NCBI GenBank assembly: GCA_037447655.1
Contig: JBBHKE010000723.1
Span: forward strand, 29,907-78,299
Length of the DNA: 48,393 nt
Direction of reading: 5' to 3'
Source of the DNA: Zygnema cylindricum
Lineage: Eukaryota > Streptophyta > Zygnematophyceae > Zygnematales > Zygnemataceae
This document shows positions 33,378 through 44,016 of the stretch, one piece after another. The notes below the pieces were generated by a model that searched no databases, was not told the origin of the DNA, and worked only from the letters and a program-made list of their open reading frames with translations. Each line of letters starts with the position of its first letter. Position 1 is the first letter of the stretch. Both the position numbers and the translations under genes were made by a program.

Positions 33378-33439
33378 CTCGCTTTATTTTCTATTCTAAT
33401 TTAAATTTTTCTTTTAGTCCACATTTTCCTCTGCAATAT

Positions 33440-33927
33440 TTTAACTTGGGAGAGGGCAAAGGTTTGGTCATCATGTTGGCTATCATTTATTCATCGGATC
33501 TATGCACAAGATTTACAATTTTTTTTCCAACTTTCTCCCTCACAAAGCTTAATCTTATGTCCATATGTTTAGCTTTGAAATGATCTTTTGGATTGGCTGC
33601 AATTGCAATGGCAGCTTGATTATCTTAAAAAGCCTCATGCACTCCCTCGTTCATATACCCCAATTCTTGCAACAAGGACTTGACCCACATTAATTCTTTC
33701 ACAGCAGAACAAGAGGCCATATACTCAACCTCCATAGTAGATTGAGCAACCACCTTTTGTTGTTTACTGCTCCAACAGCAAGCACCTTTCCCCACATACA
33801 ATACATATCCGGAAGTGCATCTTCTCATAGGTGCATCCCCATAAATGGCATCACTCCAAGTAGTGATATCAGTGTGCTCCCCTCCCAAATGCAACCATAA
33901 CTCTCTACTTCCAACCAGATATCTCAT
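33440..33927 (-). pseudogene. copia C RNase H (broken)
   Basis: Residues include TTWSDAIYGDAP, TSGYVLY, CCWSSKQQKVVAQST, EVEYMASC and VKELMWVKSLLQELGY, the typical copia RNase H order. After a damaged gap the C-terminal MTKPLPSPKLKYCRGK is visible at about 33425-33480 (minus strand). The first catalytic Asp is present (WSDA), but the frame breaks before the end. Confidence 0.85.
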
Positions 33928-34193
33928 GACTCTCTTGGTTGCTTTCTAATCTCTCTTCCTAGGATTGTTAAGACTCTGACTGAGGACTCCTACAACTGCG
34001 GCTATGTCCGGCCTTGCAGAGTTGATAAAGTAGATCAAACTTCCTACTATATTTGTCTATAACGAATAGACTTCATCAACTCTCTCTCCTGTGGACTCAT
34101 CAGATCATCTAAGATTATCACTCCTCCTTCTACACTCCCATCACTTACTTTCTTCAAGTCCATGGGTATGGTACCACTGTTTGCTTTCTCCAT

Positions 34194-35237
34194 CTAGAAT
34201 TTCTCAAGCATATTTCCTATTACTTCTTTCTGAGTGAGTCTAATGATCCTTTTCCCCCTATCTCTTTCCATTTGAATTCCCAAAATATATCTTGCCTCCC
34301 CTAAATCCTTCAAGTCAAATCTGCTTCTAAGATCTTTCTTTAACTTATTAATCTTTTCCAAAGACTTACTTAACACCAGCAGATCATTCATATAAATTGC
34401 AATAAAAATCACACCATCCTCATCTTCAAACATATAGATAGAATGGTCAGAGCTGATCCGGATATATCCCAAACTAGTAAGAAACTTATCTAGTTATTTA
34501 TTCCACTGTCAAGGAGCCTGCTTAAGTCCATATAATGACTTTATGAGCCTGCAAACTCAGCTCACTTCCCAATTCTCCACAAACCCTTCCGGTTGCTGCA
34601 TGAAGAAATCTTCCTCTAACTCACCGTTGAGGAAGGCGATCTTAATGTCCATCTGATATATTTCCATGTCTTCCGTTGCTGCCTGATTAAGGAGAATCCT
34701 TACTGATGTGAACCTAACAACTGGAGCAAACGTCTCCTAATAGTCAATCCCCTCCATTTGGGTGAACGTCTTTGCTACCAAACGAGCCTTATATCTTTCA
34801 ATGGTATTATCTCGGTTCAATTTTAGTTTAAATACCCATTTACAACCAATAGGTTTTCTGTTTAGAGGACAATTTGCTAGCTCCCAAGTATATGCTTCCA
34901 TGATGGAAGCCATCTCATCATTTATGGCTCTAATCCATCTGTCTTTTTCTAGGCTGTTCACTGCCTTCAAGTATGACTGAGGCTCACCAGGATGATATAG
35001 CTTATTTAACTTACGAGCAGCTTGTTTCTCCTGTATCATTATGCTGCTTCTTCTTCCTCCCTCAAACTTTGAAGCTGGAATAGAGGGAAGTCTTGGGTTT
35101 CTTCTTACTTTCTCATCATCTCCCCTATCCATGGAAGTCTGGTCCGGTTCCTCCACTTCTGTCTCGTTGAAGTCCATAAAAATATGTGAGGTATCCAGTA
35201 GACTATCATGTTTCTTGGATCCCCCTTGAATGTGCAA
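34194..35237 (-). pseudogene. copia C reverse transcriptase (broken)
   Basis: The N-terminal part (34737-35237) shows WIRAINDEMASIMEA, GCKWVFKLKLN and RYKARLVAKTF. The middle (34473-34736) survives only in pieces with stops. The part at 34194-34472 shows YMNDLLVLSKS, DLKDLGEARYILGIQ and RLTQKEVI. The catalytic YVDD box therefore reads YMND, losing the first Asp of the pair. Linker sequence before RT is acidic and rich in Ser and Glu. Confidence 0.87.
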
Positions 35238-35574
35238 TCACTGTCTCACTCATGTCCCTTTCGGGAAAAACAAAGTTCTCCTCACTTTCAGACTCAAACC
35301 TAATTCTTATCTTTTTGGTATTTTTGAAGGGGTCAATTGACTTTCCTTCATCCATGAAAACTAGGTGTTTGACCAGAATGATATCTTGCTTTGCTAAGTC
35401 ATAGACTGTATATCCCTTGATATCCTCATCATATCTTACAAAATATCCGAGTTTTCCGTTAGCATCAAGTTTCCAGTTTTTCTTTTCCGTATCTAAACTG
35501 TAAACTTGGCTACTAAATACTTTAAGGTGAGAGATATCCTGTTTCTTTCCAACCCATCTCTCATAAGGTGTCAT
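35206..35574 (-). pseudogene. copia C integrase C-terminal region (fragment)
   Basis: Contains MTPYERWVGKK, HLKVFSSQVY, GKLGYFVRYDEDIKGYTVYD and VFMDEG, matching the part of copia integrase after the catalytic core. It is cut off from the core by stops at 35575-35700. Confidence 0.83.
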
Positions 35575-35697
35575 ACCTTTGCCTCATGAGGTAAGGACTC
35601 TATTCTTAATATAGTTGGCAAAGTTCATTTCATTTGTCCAAAATCTCTTTCCTATTTTCTTGTCAGCTAACATACTGCTTACACTATCTCCTAGTGT

Positions 35698-36890
35698 TTA
35701 GTTTAACCTCTCAGCTACTCCATTTTGCTCCGAATTATGTGGTCCAATTTTCTGGTGCTGAACTCCCTCATCTCTCAAGTATTCCTCAAAATGGTTAGAG
35801 GTATATTTTTCTCCGTTATCACCCTTTATTTTTTTAATTGGGGTTCCATGCAACTTCTCACTCCAGGCTTTATGTTCTTTGAAGTAGGTTGGTGTTTCAA
35901 ACTTGGTTTTTAGGAAGTAGACTCTAGAATATCTGGACCAGTCATCAGTAATTTTCAACATAAACCTCTTCTCTCCAACTGAGGGTACCCTTGCAGGTCC
36001 CCAGATATCTGTATGGATCAAATCTAGTACCTTTTCTCCCCTATATGTGGCAGCTTTAGGGAAAGGAAGTCTATGAGCTTTACCTTGGGCACAGCCACTG
36101 CAATCATCCACCATTTCATTATCATTAAACTGAATGCCTTCTACTAAACCAAGCTTTTTCATTTCCCTCAACCTGTCAAAATGCACATGCCCCAACCGCT
36201 TATGCCTAATCGTCAATTTTCGGACACGAACATAGTAAGCATTCTTCTTTTCATTACTCAGGTTAAGCCTAAACATTCCCTGGCTTCCCTTATCTGCAGT
36301 GAAGTAAACTTCATCCCCATACTTAGCTGTAAAGACTCCCTTTCTAGTGAAGGTATCAAACTCTTTGTTATCTAACATAGATGTAGAGACAAGATTTTTA
36401 CTCAGCTGAGGAATATAGAGCACATTTGAGAAAGTAAGTATAGAACTCTTACCCTCTACTAAAACTTTTAGATCTACTGATCCCACTAGATTTGTAGTAA
36501 CCACTCTCCCATCCCCATACTCTATTTCTACAGTAGGGATTTTCCTTAGCTTAGTGAAGAGGTCCTTGTCACGACACATATAAATAGATGCACTTGAGTC
36601 GATGATCCATCCTTCTTTTGGAGCTTCCCGAATTGCTTCAAGGGCACACTTTCGTCTCCGAGGGATCTCCTTCTCCTCCAGACTCTCGTCAAGAAAAAGC
36701 TCCCCATCCTCCTCAGAGGACTCGTCCTCGGTCTCTCCAGTCACCTTTGTGACCAAAAGTGCCCTTTTCTTCCCTCCGGAAGAACTCGCTCCATGGTTCT
36801 CTTGGAGCCTTAGCTCCGATAGCTTGCCACAATCCGCGATAAAGTGTCCTGACTTCTTCCAAAAATGACATAGGCCCTTTGGGGGCCTCG
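35698..36890 (-). pseudogene. copia C zinc knuckle, protease, GAG-pre-integrase and integrase core
   Basis: The longest frame of the element (352 codons from the first ATG at 36756, and open further upstream). In order it holds a nucleocapsid knuckle CHFWKKSGHFIADC with the second Cys changed to Trp. The protease box WIIDSSASIYM follows (DSGAS in most relatives). Next is the integrase zinc module with RHKRLGHVHFDRL and CSGCAQGK. The catalytic core has HTDIWGP and KGDNGEKYTS, then the glutamate segment SEQNGVAERLN, where the frame stops. The D, D and E residues of integrase are all present. Upstream gag is in another frame. Confidence 0.88.
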
Positions 36891-36894
36891 GTTC

Positions 36895-37322
36895 TTAAGG
36901 CTGAACTCTTTCTCCTTTGTATGGTTTTTTCGGGTTCGGTTTCCACCTTTCCTCTCCGGCGGCTAGAGCTTGAACGTTATTTCCTCCTCTCTTGATTTCA
37001 ATCGTGTTCTCTTGCACAAGTATCACGCGGACCACTATATTCCAATACCATGAACTATTAGTCATTTCCGATACCCTGAACACTATATTCTCATACTCGT
37101 CGGGTAACTTCATGATGAGAGTGTTAACCTTCATCTTCATTGTACCTATCCATCCGGCACACTCCATCTCCATATACAAACAAGAAAGATCATTACAGTA
37201 GTCTAACATCTTTCCCCATTTGTAAGTATAATTTCCCAACTTTTGCTCTGCCAACTGGAGCACATGAATTGTAGCAGCTCTATAGATCTCTATCAAACTC
37301 ACCCATAACTCCTCGGCCTTCT
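36895..37322 (-). pseudogene. copia C Gag, central part
   Basis: KAEELWVSLIEIY, HVLQLAEQKLGNY, LPDEYENIV and a basic tail fit a copia-type Gag between the capsid-like region and the zinc knuckle. A frameshift separates it from the knuckle, and on the other side the frame is lost near 37322. Confidence 0.75.
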
Positions 37323-37784
37323 TCTGTTGTTATGTGTTATGTCGTCTTTTTGTCTTAGGTGTTCCCCTAATCGACCTTTGTAGCGTAAGCTTTGACTTGA
37401 AAGTAGTTGGGAGTGTACAATTGACGCTTTAGGTGTGTGATTGTTTTGCAGAGAGGATTGTCGATATTCTGCTGTGACCAAGGACTGGAATAGGGATAGG
37501 TTACGATTTTAGAGTACTCCTTCACATAAGCTTACACATGTGCAGTGGATTTCAAATGGAAAAAGGTGTTTTTTACCAAGTTCTCAAGAACAATTGTGTG
37601 AGTATTTTTTCTTTTCTAATGGGCGCCTAATTCTCGTGTTTTGTAATGACAACGAAGTTCTGCCATGGAGGTTATCCGAGGAGAAGGAGGTGTTTTATGC
37701 GAATCTAGCAAGGATGTTCCAACCTTTACTATTAGCAGCCATTTAAACGTGAAAGTGGGGAGTTGCCAAAGCTTGTGTGAGGTG
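37323..37784. other. extra sequence interrupting copia C gag
   Basis: Gag similarity stops on both sides and about 400 bases more than expected lie between. A stub DTSHKLWQLPT near 37740-37783 may be the continuation of the N-terminal part in another frame. No ends, repeats or domain identify the insert. Confidence 0.45.
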
Positions 37785-38150
37785 TCATTGAATGAAGTTC
37801 TTGGCAGCCATGTTGGTCTCTTCCCACATTTGAGTATCGGTCTCCACGGTCTTCACGATTGCCGCTCCGGGTGTCGTGGGAATAGGAGCAATAGGAGTAA
37901 GAGATGTCTCTTTTTCTTTCCCCTTTTCGGACAAACTGTTGTCCCCATCATCAGCCTCGTCTGCTACAGCAGATGTTGCTACAGAAAACCTTATTACACC
38001 AAATCCCGGTGGTGTTCCTTGAGGTGGACGTTTCACTTGTCCACTAACAATACCCCAATATCGTTTTTCACACAAAGCCCCTATCATCATGGCTTCCCAA
38101 TAGATAAACTCATATCTATTGAAGATTGGCACCCTAGAGGGTGGGCCCAT
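37785..38150 (-). pseudogene. copia C Gag, N-terminal part
   Basis: PIFNRYEFIYWEAMM, LCEKRYWGIVSGQVKRP and, after an acidic stretch, WEETNMAAKNFIQ follow the usual copia Gag N-terminus (an F..NYx.W..MM core, then W..V.G). I placed the start at the ATG at 38150, which overlaps the primer-binding site. The upstream in-frame ATG at 38174 lies in the LTR. The frame is lost at 37785. Confidence 0.75.
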
Positions 38151-38154
38151 AACC
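38142..38154 (-). promoter_or_regulatory. primer-binding site, half-tRNA(iMet) type
   Basis: Immediately after the LTR end (TTGCA), the minus strand reads GGTTATGGGCCCACC. This is complementary to the anticodon arm of initiator tRNA-Met (GGGCCCAUAACC), not to its 3' end. Priming from an internal cut of initiator tRNA is known for Drosophila copia and yeast Ty5. The CACC extension fits the plant-type initiator tRNA as I recall it better than the fly one. Confidence 0.75.
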
Positions 38155-39150
38155 TGCAATTTTGTGTCCTCCATTGGACTACAGAATTCATGAAGCCTCT
38201 AGATAGTTATTAACTAACCCACTTTCAATGGCAACCAGTGCTACCCAAGCAAAGAAGTAGACAATTCGATTACACCCATTTGCAGCGTGGACTCCCTTGA
38301 GTTTGTAGGAAAAATAATCTCTGAAAACGCCCAACCAGAGGATAAGTGATGAGGCAATAAAAATGCCAATTTGTACAAACTCTCAAAGAGAGAGGTGACT
38401 ACCTACCAAAATTTTACTAAGTCCTTATTTCCTCTAATAACTCCTATCTACTGAAGTACGAACCAATCAGAATACTTTACTGTACCAAAGAGTACAATTG
38501 CTGGTGTACCTTTTGTACGGCCTATGTACGACAAGGCTATTAAGCCAACGCGTGTCCATTTTTCACTCGTCCATACGTTCCTCCAAATTCTTGCCACCGA
38601 ATGTTATCTCTTCACGTGGCGCCAGGTCATACCACGTCACTCAATGCCAAAGTGACCATTCAGGGATCTCGGCGATGTCGTGCGCCCTCGGATAAAATTT
38701 CGTATTTGATCTCAACCGTCGAAACAAATGTTTGATTCATTTGTTTCGTGCAGAATCATATTCGTACTATATTGAATCCGCTCCATGTACTTATCTCTGT
38801 ATTTCTGTTAATCGAAATAACTACCGTAACACTGTTTAAGTATTTGTCAGACCCTATATACTCTAGCGAACTTCTACGACAAACCGGTTAGAGCTAACGG
38901 CTACGCCATGCTTGGCGGTCGGGGGTTCGAGTCCTGCCGCACTCAACCTTTTGTTGAGAGTGACTGAGGTCACTCTTTAGTCTTGCAGAAGTGGAGCTGA
39001 GGTAGCCATGGCTTCGCTACTCTCTCTCTCTCTCTCCTTCTGTGACTACAACAAGTATGGTGGATAGAGAGAGAGAGAGGTGGAGACAAACTGCTTGCGC
39101 TTTCTTCACATTTTATCTTATTTAGACCTAGAAAATAATTATTTTCAACA
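38155..39150 (-). mobile_element. family C 5' LTR
   Basis: Runs on the minus strand from TGTTGAAAATAATT at 39150 to ATTGCA at 38155. It matches the split 3' LTR and the solo LTRs. It includes a CT run (39019-39036), the palindrome AGAGTGACTGAGGTCACTCT (38957-38976), the tRNA-like block and the CCAATC motif near 38463. Confidence 0.9.
38876..38947 (+). other. tRNA-like block antisense in family C 5' LTR
   Basis: Plus-strand cores ACCGGTTAGAGCTAACGG and GGGGTTCGAGTCCTGC, the latter a perfect box B with a mostly paired T stem. The anticodon arm is degenerate. A hairpin CTCAAC-CTTTT-GTTGAG and the 20-base palindrome follow at once. Confidence 0.62.
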
Positions 39151-39450
39151 CAAGAGTCGCAAAGGCAACGCGCATCTCTTTTAACAATGAAACAACACAG
39201 GCTTGAAGGCGGTACGTCTACAATGTCATGGAAAGTCATGTGACGTCACAAGCATTTACAAATAATAAAGTGCGTCATCACAGATTGTAGATGTTGACAG
39301 TCGTCACGGGCATTGTCAACGTATACAATCGTCACAACCTTAAGTAATAATTTCGTTGCTACACATAAGGACACTTGAAATCCGGGTCCGTCGAAAACGC
39401 GCTAAAAAACAAATTAAATCCGTTAAGTTACAAGTACATGGGGCCGTACC
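39151..39450 (+). mobile_element. truncated Harbinger-like MITE, GTGTCCCCATG family
   Basis: Aligns with the right part of 9127-9906 (the CGTCTACAATGTCA, CAGATTGTAGA and GTATACAATCGTCA blocks) and ends CATGGGGCCGTACC before TTA at 39451. Its left part is missing exactly at the LTR border, so the copia element probably inserted into it and the other half was later lost. Confidence 0.78.
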
Positions 39451-39636
39451 TTAACTACGTTATAATAAGTTCCTAATTTCACGGGTTTGTACGGGTTTTG
39501 TACTTTCGGAATTTCGCTTACGCTAGGTTAATTTGTTTGTAGTGTAACCGTTGAAAGCGTCGAGGCCTTTAGGGGCTTCGCCGATTCTGCACGATTTGGT
39601 GCATGATGACGTCACCGGACAAACACGCATGCGAAC

Positions 39637-40199
39637 CATAGTTCAAAAGTAGGTGAAAGTAGGCCCATATAATATGCCTATTGTACGCAAAACATACAAA
39701 TGGCCTTAAGACCTATATTGTATTGGTCGCAAAATGAGAAATAATAGTAACAGGGTTGAGTTGCACATAGATCTATAGAGAATTAAACGTAATGTCTAAA
39801 TTTTTGAAAAACATTCGGACAAAATTTTATTTTCCCGTGAGTTTTGAGGTATTTTTTATTAAACCGTTAGATTTGGACAATCGGACGGTCGCTAATCAAA
39901 GTTGCGATCTAAGAAGATCACATGAATAGCCCATAACACAACTTACGATAAGACTTATGTCCGCGTTTTTCTTTTCCGGGTTTTTTCCCCTGTGGAATGT
40001 CATCCTTCGCCGTGTCGGTTTGCTAAAAAATTTCGTCCGGTGGCGTGCGCTGTACTATGATGATACGTTAGATTCGTACGTTTGTACAAGAGTGTGCACA
40101 ACGCACACACATACAATATGCCTACTCTGCGCGAGTTTTGTACCAAGTTTTGTGCGCCTACCAAATGCATACTATAAAAACGCCAAATTTTGAACTATG
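39637..40199 (+). mobile_element. hAT-like element, CATAGTTC family, long form
   Basis: The ends are CATAGTTCAAAAGTAGG and AAATTTTGAACTATG, flanked by ATGCGAAC (39629-39636) and GTGCGAAC (40200-40207), 7 of 8 bases equal. It is collinear with the outer parts of 3292-5745 and has the unoccupied TAA site near 39795. No transposase is present. Confidence 0.88.
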
Positions 40200-40258
40200 G
40201 TGCGAACTGCAATCCCTAAACTTTATTTTGGAGGAAACTTCGGTCGGATACTCGGAAC

Positions 40259-40594
40259 CATAGTTCAATAGTAGGTGAAAGTTGGTCCATACAATATGCC
40301 TATTGTACGCAAAACATACAATATGACCTTAAGACCCACATTGTATTCGGACCTATTCGGACTAATTAAAACATTCGGACCAAAAATTGGACCAATTAAA
40401 ACATTCAGACCAAAAATTGGACTAATTAAAACATTTAGACCAAAAAATATTATTTTCACCTTCACATTCGGACGATCGGACGGTCGCAAATCAAAGTAGC
40501 GATCTAAGAAGATCACATGAAAAGCCCATAACACAACTTACGATAAAGGCGCCGACCAAAGGCCTACCATAAAAACGCCTAGTTTTGAACTATG
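40259..40594 (+). mobile_element. hAT-like MITE, CATAGTTC family, TSD CTCGGAAC
   Basis: The ends are CATAGTTCAATAGTAGG and CCTAGTTTTGAACTATG. The exact 8-bp duplication CTCGGAAC is at 40251-40258 and 40595-40602. Inside, three tandem units of about 32 bp (40349-40450) contain ATTAAAACATTCGGACCAAAA. Confidence 0.93.
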
Positions 40595-40602
40595 CTCGGA
40601 AC

Positions 40603-41163
40603 GTATCGTCAATAGTAATGTAATATTCAGTAATCACACTAAATTTTTGGCAGAATCTGTTCGAAAAATGTTGGCATTATATTGGAGAAAAGGATAGCTT
40701 GCAGGTGACGATAGGTGACGCCAGCCAAAAAAGATCCGACATCATTTCGATTAGATGTGACCCAAGTGACGCTTTACATCCTTCCGCCCGCCGTACCATC
40801 AAAATAACGATTGGAAGGTTCGACAAGTGTATTATTTTTGTGAAAATTTTCGTTCTGACTTAGTTCTTATTGGTTATTATTCTTCTTTTTGTTTTGCTCG
40901 CGGTCTCACATTACTAGATGTACAGAAGAGCCGTTTAGTGCGGCACGTGGAAAGCTATGACGGAGCTTTTGGCAAAGCGCGGATTTTTACATTCCTCGTC
41001 GCTTAATATCATTGGTCTGCGATCGACGACAGCTAATATTTACTTCGAATAGTTTATCTTTTGAAACCTTCACAACTGGCCACCAGTTAGCCTCCCCAAC
41101 CACCGACGAAAGTTCATTAACGAAGTTTCATTTCCATACACTCGCCTTTCTGCGTTAACCAGA
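40603..41163. other. no gene seen
   Basis: Short frames only, no recognised repeat. Confidence 0.5.
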
Positions 41164-41171
41164 GTTTGAAC

Positions 41172-41476
41172 CATAGTTCAAAAGTAGGCATTTTTATGAT
41201 ATGCCTTTGGTCGCCGCCTTTATCGTAAGTTGTATTATGGGCTTTTCATGTGATCTTCTTTGATCGCTACTTTGATCAGCGACTGTCCGATCGTCAGAAT
41301 TTGACGGTGTAAATAATTTTTTTTGGTCCGAGTGTTTTAATTGGTTTTATGTTTGGTCCGAATGTTTTAATTGGTCCGAATAGGTTCAAATACAATATGG
41401 GTCTTAAGGTCATATTATATGTTTGCATACAATATGCATATTGTATTGGCCTACTTTCACCTACCTTTGAACTATG
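41172..41476 (-). mobile_element. hAT-like MITE, CATAGTTC family, TSD GTTTGAAC
   Basis: The ends are CATAGTTCAAAAGTAGG and CCTACCTTTGAACTATG. The exact 8-bp duplication GTTTGAAC is at 41164-41171 and 41477-41484. It is 305 bp long, in the same orientation as 14019-14313 and opposite to 40259-40594. Confidence 0.93.
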
Positions 41477-41484
41477 GTTTGAAC

Positions 41485-42989
41485 GACAATTGACATTCCT
41501 CTATTGTTGTGTGTGCACCCCTAATGTTGCGATGTCGGGGCCCTAAAAGTTAAGCGTCCTGCAAGAACCGTCAGAAGGGTTTCTTACTTTCTTTTTATGC
41601 TTTCGTAACAGTTAACATAAGCGACAACGTAACATCTTCAAATATGCTACGAAGGAGATTCCTCTTTGCCATAGGGGGGGTTTTGTCAGAATTTCAATGT
41701 GGTACGTTGTCGGGAAGCTAACAGTTAAGCCTCCCCACAGAAAAGTTAAGCATTTTTTAGTACACTGCCCTAAAATTGAACAGTTACGACAGCGTAACAC
41801 ATGAAAAAAATGTCCTTGTATTTTATTTTAGGGTTGAGACGTGACATTCATTAGACTTGTCAACTTGTGTAAACGATAAAACATCAAAAATAAAAGTAAC
41901 CGACACGGATACACAACTCTCTGCATTATCCTGTCTGTCTGTTCTGTGTGCGAATATTCCTTCTGATTCTACAGCTTTTCTACGAAAAGGTGTCAGGAGG
42001 TTCCATGAAGCTCACGATCGTTGATCAACAATGATTTCGATTGGTCGACAGAACAATTTACATTTGTTCCATAAAGTCATGACATGACTTTCGAGTTCAA
42101 AACATTGTTTTAAAATACTATCATGCCCTAAGAGTCTAATAGCCTATTCCCACCGGAAAAAAAATCACTTCCGCAACAGACGGGCGTTCGAATAATATAC
42201 GTCTTTCCGAGCTCCAACTTTGTTGTTCTCGGAAGTTCCCAGAAAAACCTTACAATAGAACTTCCTCAAAATATTTGAGGATATTTGTAACAGTAATACT
42301 GGATCGAGCTTGTTTGTAAATAGGTATTTAAGTGTTACGAATACATAGTATTTAATTTGGTAGACGTCCGCGAAAGAATCGCATGATTTGGAGTTGTATT
42401 TTAAAAAATATAGTGATTGGTGTATTTAGGCGATAGCGCGAGGTTAAAATAACGAGTGGGTGTTAATTATAACGGGTTAAGGGTCAAACTAACCGCGAAA
42501 TTTCATGCGCATTTTTAAAAAGCACCAAATGAATAAATATTTCGTTTGGTTCGCACGATGGCTCGTTTTGTACAATTGTTAGTACGAAACGTCACTTTTC
42601 ACTTTATGGTATTTCGTATGTAGTTTCGCGTGTGAAATTTCCGACGCACGTTCGTGCGAAGTCGTGTTTCGTTTGGCGTGCACTTTTGCACGTAAATGTT
42701 ATGTAGTGAAATGTAGCGTTTGATTGGTTACTAAATCCTACGTAGTTAGTAAGAGATTTCACACGTTTTTGCCTTGATAAGTCTGAGTTTTAGCTAATCA
42801 ATGATTTGCCCAGGTAAAACTTGTTCAACGGAGCGTTAACTCTGGTCTGGCTAGTCCAAGGCGATGATGGATAAATAGGGAAGTCTAAAAGAAGAGTAAA
42901 CATCTTTTCCTTTGGAAAACTTTGTGAAAATCTAGACTGATCTTGGTCTTCAGCGATTAAAACCAAATTGGAGAAATCACATTTTTCCA
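41485..42989. other. no gene seen
   Basis: About 1.5 kb of unassigned sequence. A minus-strand frame of 66 codons at 42790-42990 has protein-like composition but no recognisable domain. Confidence 0.5.
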
Positions 42990-44016
42990 TTGATATCTCT
43001 TACTAACTAAATGGTGTTTTATTAGTTAAGAGATATAATTATTAATAGTGGAGAGTAGTTAAGAGATAGAATTATAAAGAGTGGAGAGTAGTGGAAAACA
43101 CTTGAATAAAAGGGTTGAGCCAAGAGGGCAAGAAACCAAGCTAATGTTATGTGGACAGAAGCTTATTCTAATTTAAAGTTTTTCCTTATGTGAGTGCTTT
43201 CCAATGTGAATGTGTAATTTTCCAATTAGTCGAATGTGTGGTTGTATTTGGTTGTAGTAATGGGATTTTATCAGAGGTAGGAAATCCTATTAAATATGGT
43301 ACCAAAGTTTTGGTTAGAAACCAGAGAGAAACTTGCTCACCCAAAAATCAACTGTGACCAGTGAGGGTGCTCTGACTTGTGTCGGTAGAACCACAATGTG
43401 AATTAATAGGGGATTGGAGAGAAACTAAGTGCCCACACTGCCAACGACCGGTGGTTAGATGTGGGGCATGCTTAGGACCTAACAACTGAAGCGGGGTGGA
43501 AAGTGTAGCATCCGTTGAAGCCCACTCCAATTACCTAGAGGCCGAACAAACTTACCTTCTCCTAGCGATAAATCATGTGTAGAGGGAGGGCTTGAAGTCA
43601 TAAAGGGTGAGGATGTGGGGATTACAGAGTAAAAGACCCTGATGTAGTGGGAAATGAGAAATTAACTAAAGGAGGAGAAAAAAAGTTGAGTACTTTACTT
43701 CTTCAAGAGCAAAGGAGTTCAGAAATGACTTAAAACTTTTCAAACCATAAATTGTAACCTTTGATTGCTTTTAATTGTGTTGTTGCAAAATTTGTGGGGA
43801 AACCTTTTACCTTTCTATTTCAATGTTTGGGAAAATTGAATTTTCCCCAACTTACTTTTAATGTTTATTTAAGTTTTCGGATTTTGATATCTTTTAAAGG
43901 ATTTGTTAACGAAACGAAGTCTTGGATTGGAGAAATATGATGAATTCAAATCTGCAGCAAACTCTTTTGGATGATTATACCATACCTTTCTTATTGCTTG
44001 ATTTCATTGTGTGGTA
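42990..44016 (+). mobile_element. probable LTR and leader of the gypsy element (limits uncertain)
   Basis: A hairpin (ATCTCTTACTAACTAA against TTAGTTAAGAGAT, 42994-43037) may mark the LTR start region. TTTTATCAGAGG at about 43267-43278 resembles a degenerate initiator-tRNA primer site (TGGTATCAGAGC). The second LTR lies outside the window, so no comparison can fix the ends. Confidence 0.35.

Larger units (their letters stand above)
28137..39150 (-). mobile_element. copia element family C, complete in structure but decayed
   Basis: Two LTRs of about 995 bp enclose, on the minus strand, gag, protease, integrase, RT and RNase H in copia order. The 5' LTR is 38155-39150. The 3' LTR is split into 32623-33377 and 28137-28380 by a nested type A copia. 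The primer-binding site abuts the 5' LTR at 38142-38154. The flanking pentamers (CAAGA on the right, CTATG on the left) do not match, so one end may have been exchanged or rearranged. Many stops and frameshifts rule out activity. Confidence 0.88.

Noticed and set aside
37540-37746. Plus-strand frame inside the gag insert
   Set aside because: No domain recognised and no conserved copy; too short to support.
38155-38174. ATG at 38174 as the Gag start
   Set aside because: It lies within the LTR and is present in solo LTRs that have no gag after it, so the ATG at 38150 is the better choice, though the upstream one cannot be excluded.
38876-38947. Working tRNA gene on the plus strand
   Set aside because: Box B is good, but the acceptor and anticodon stems do not pair, and the block is part of a repeated LTR.
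42790-42990. 66-codon minus-strand frame as a host gene exon
   Set aside because: No recognisable domain, no splice or start context, and it borders the presumed gypsy LTR.
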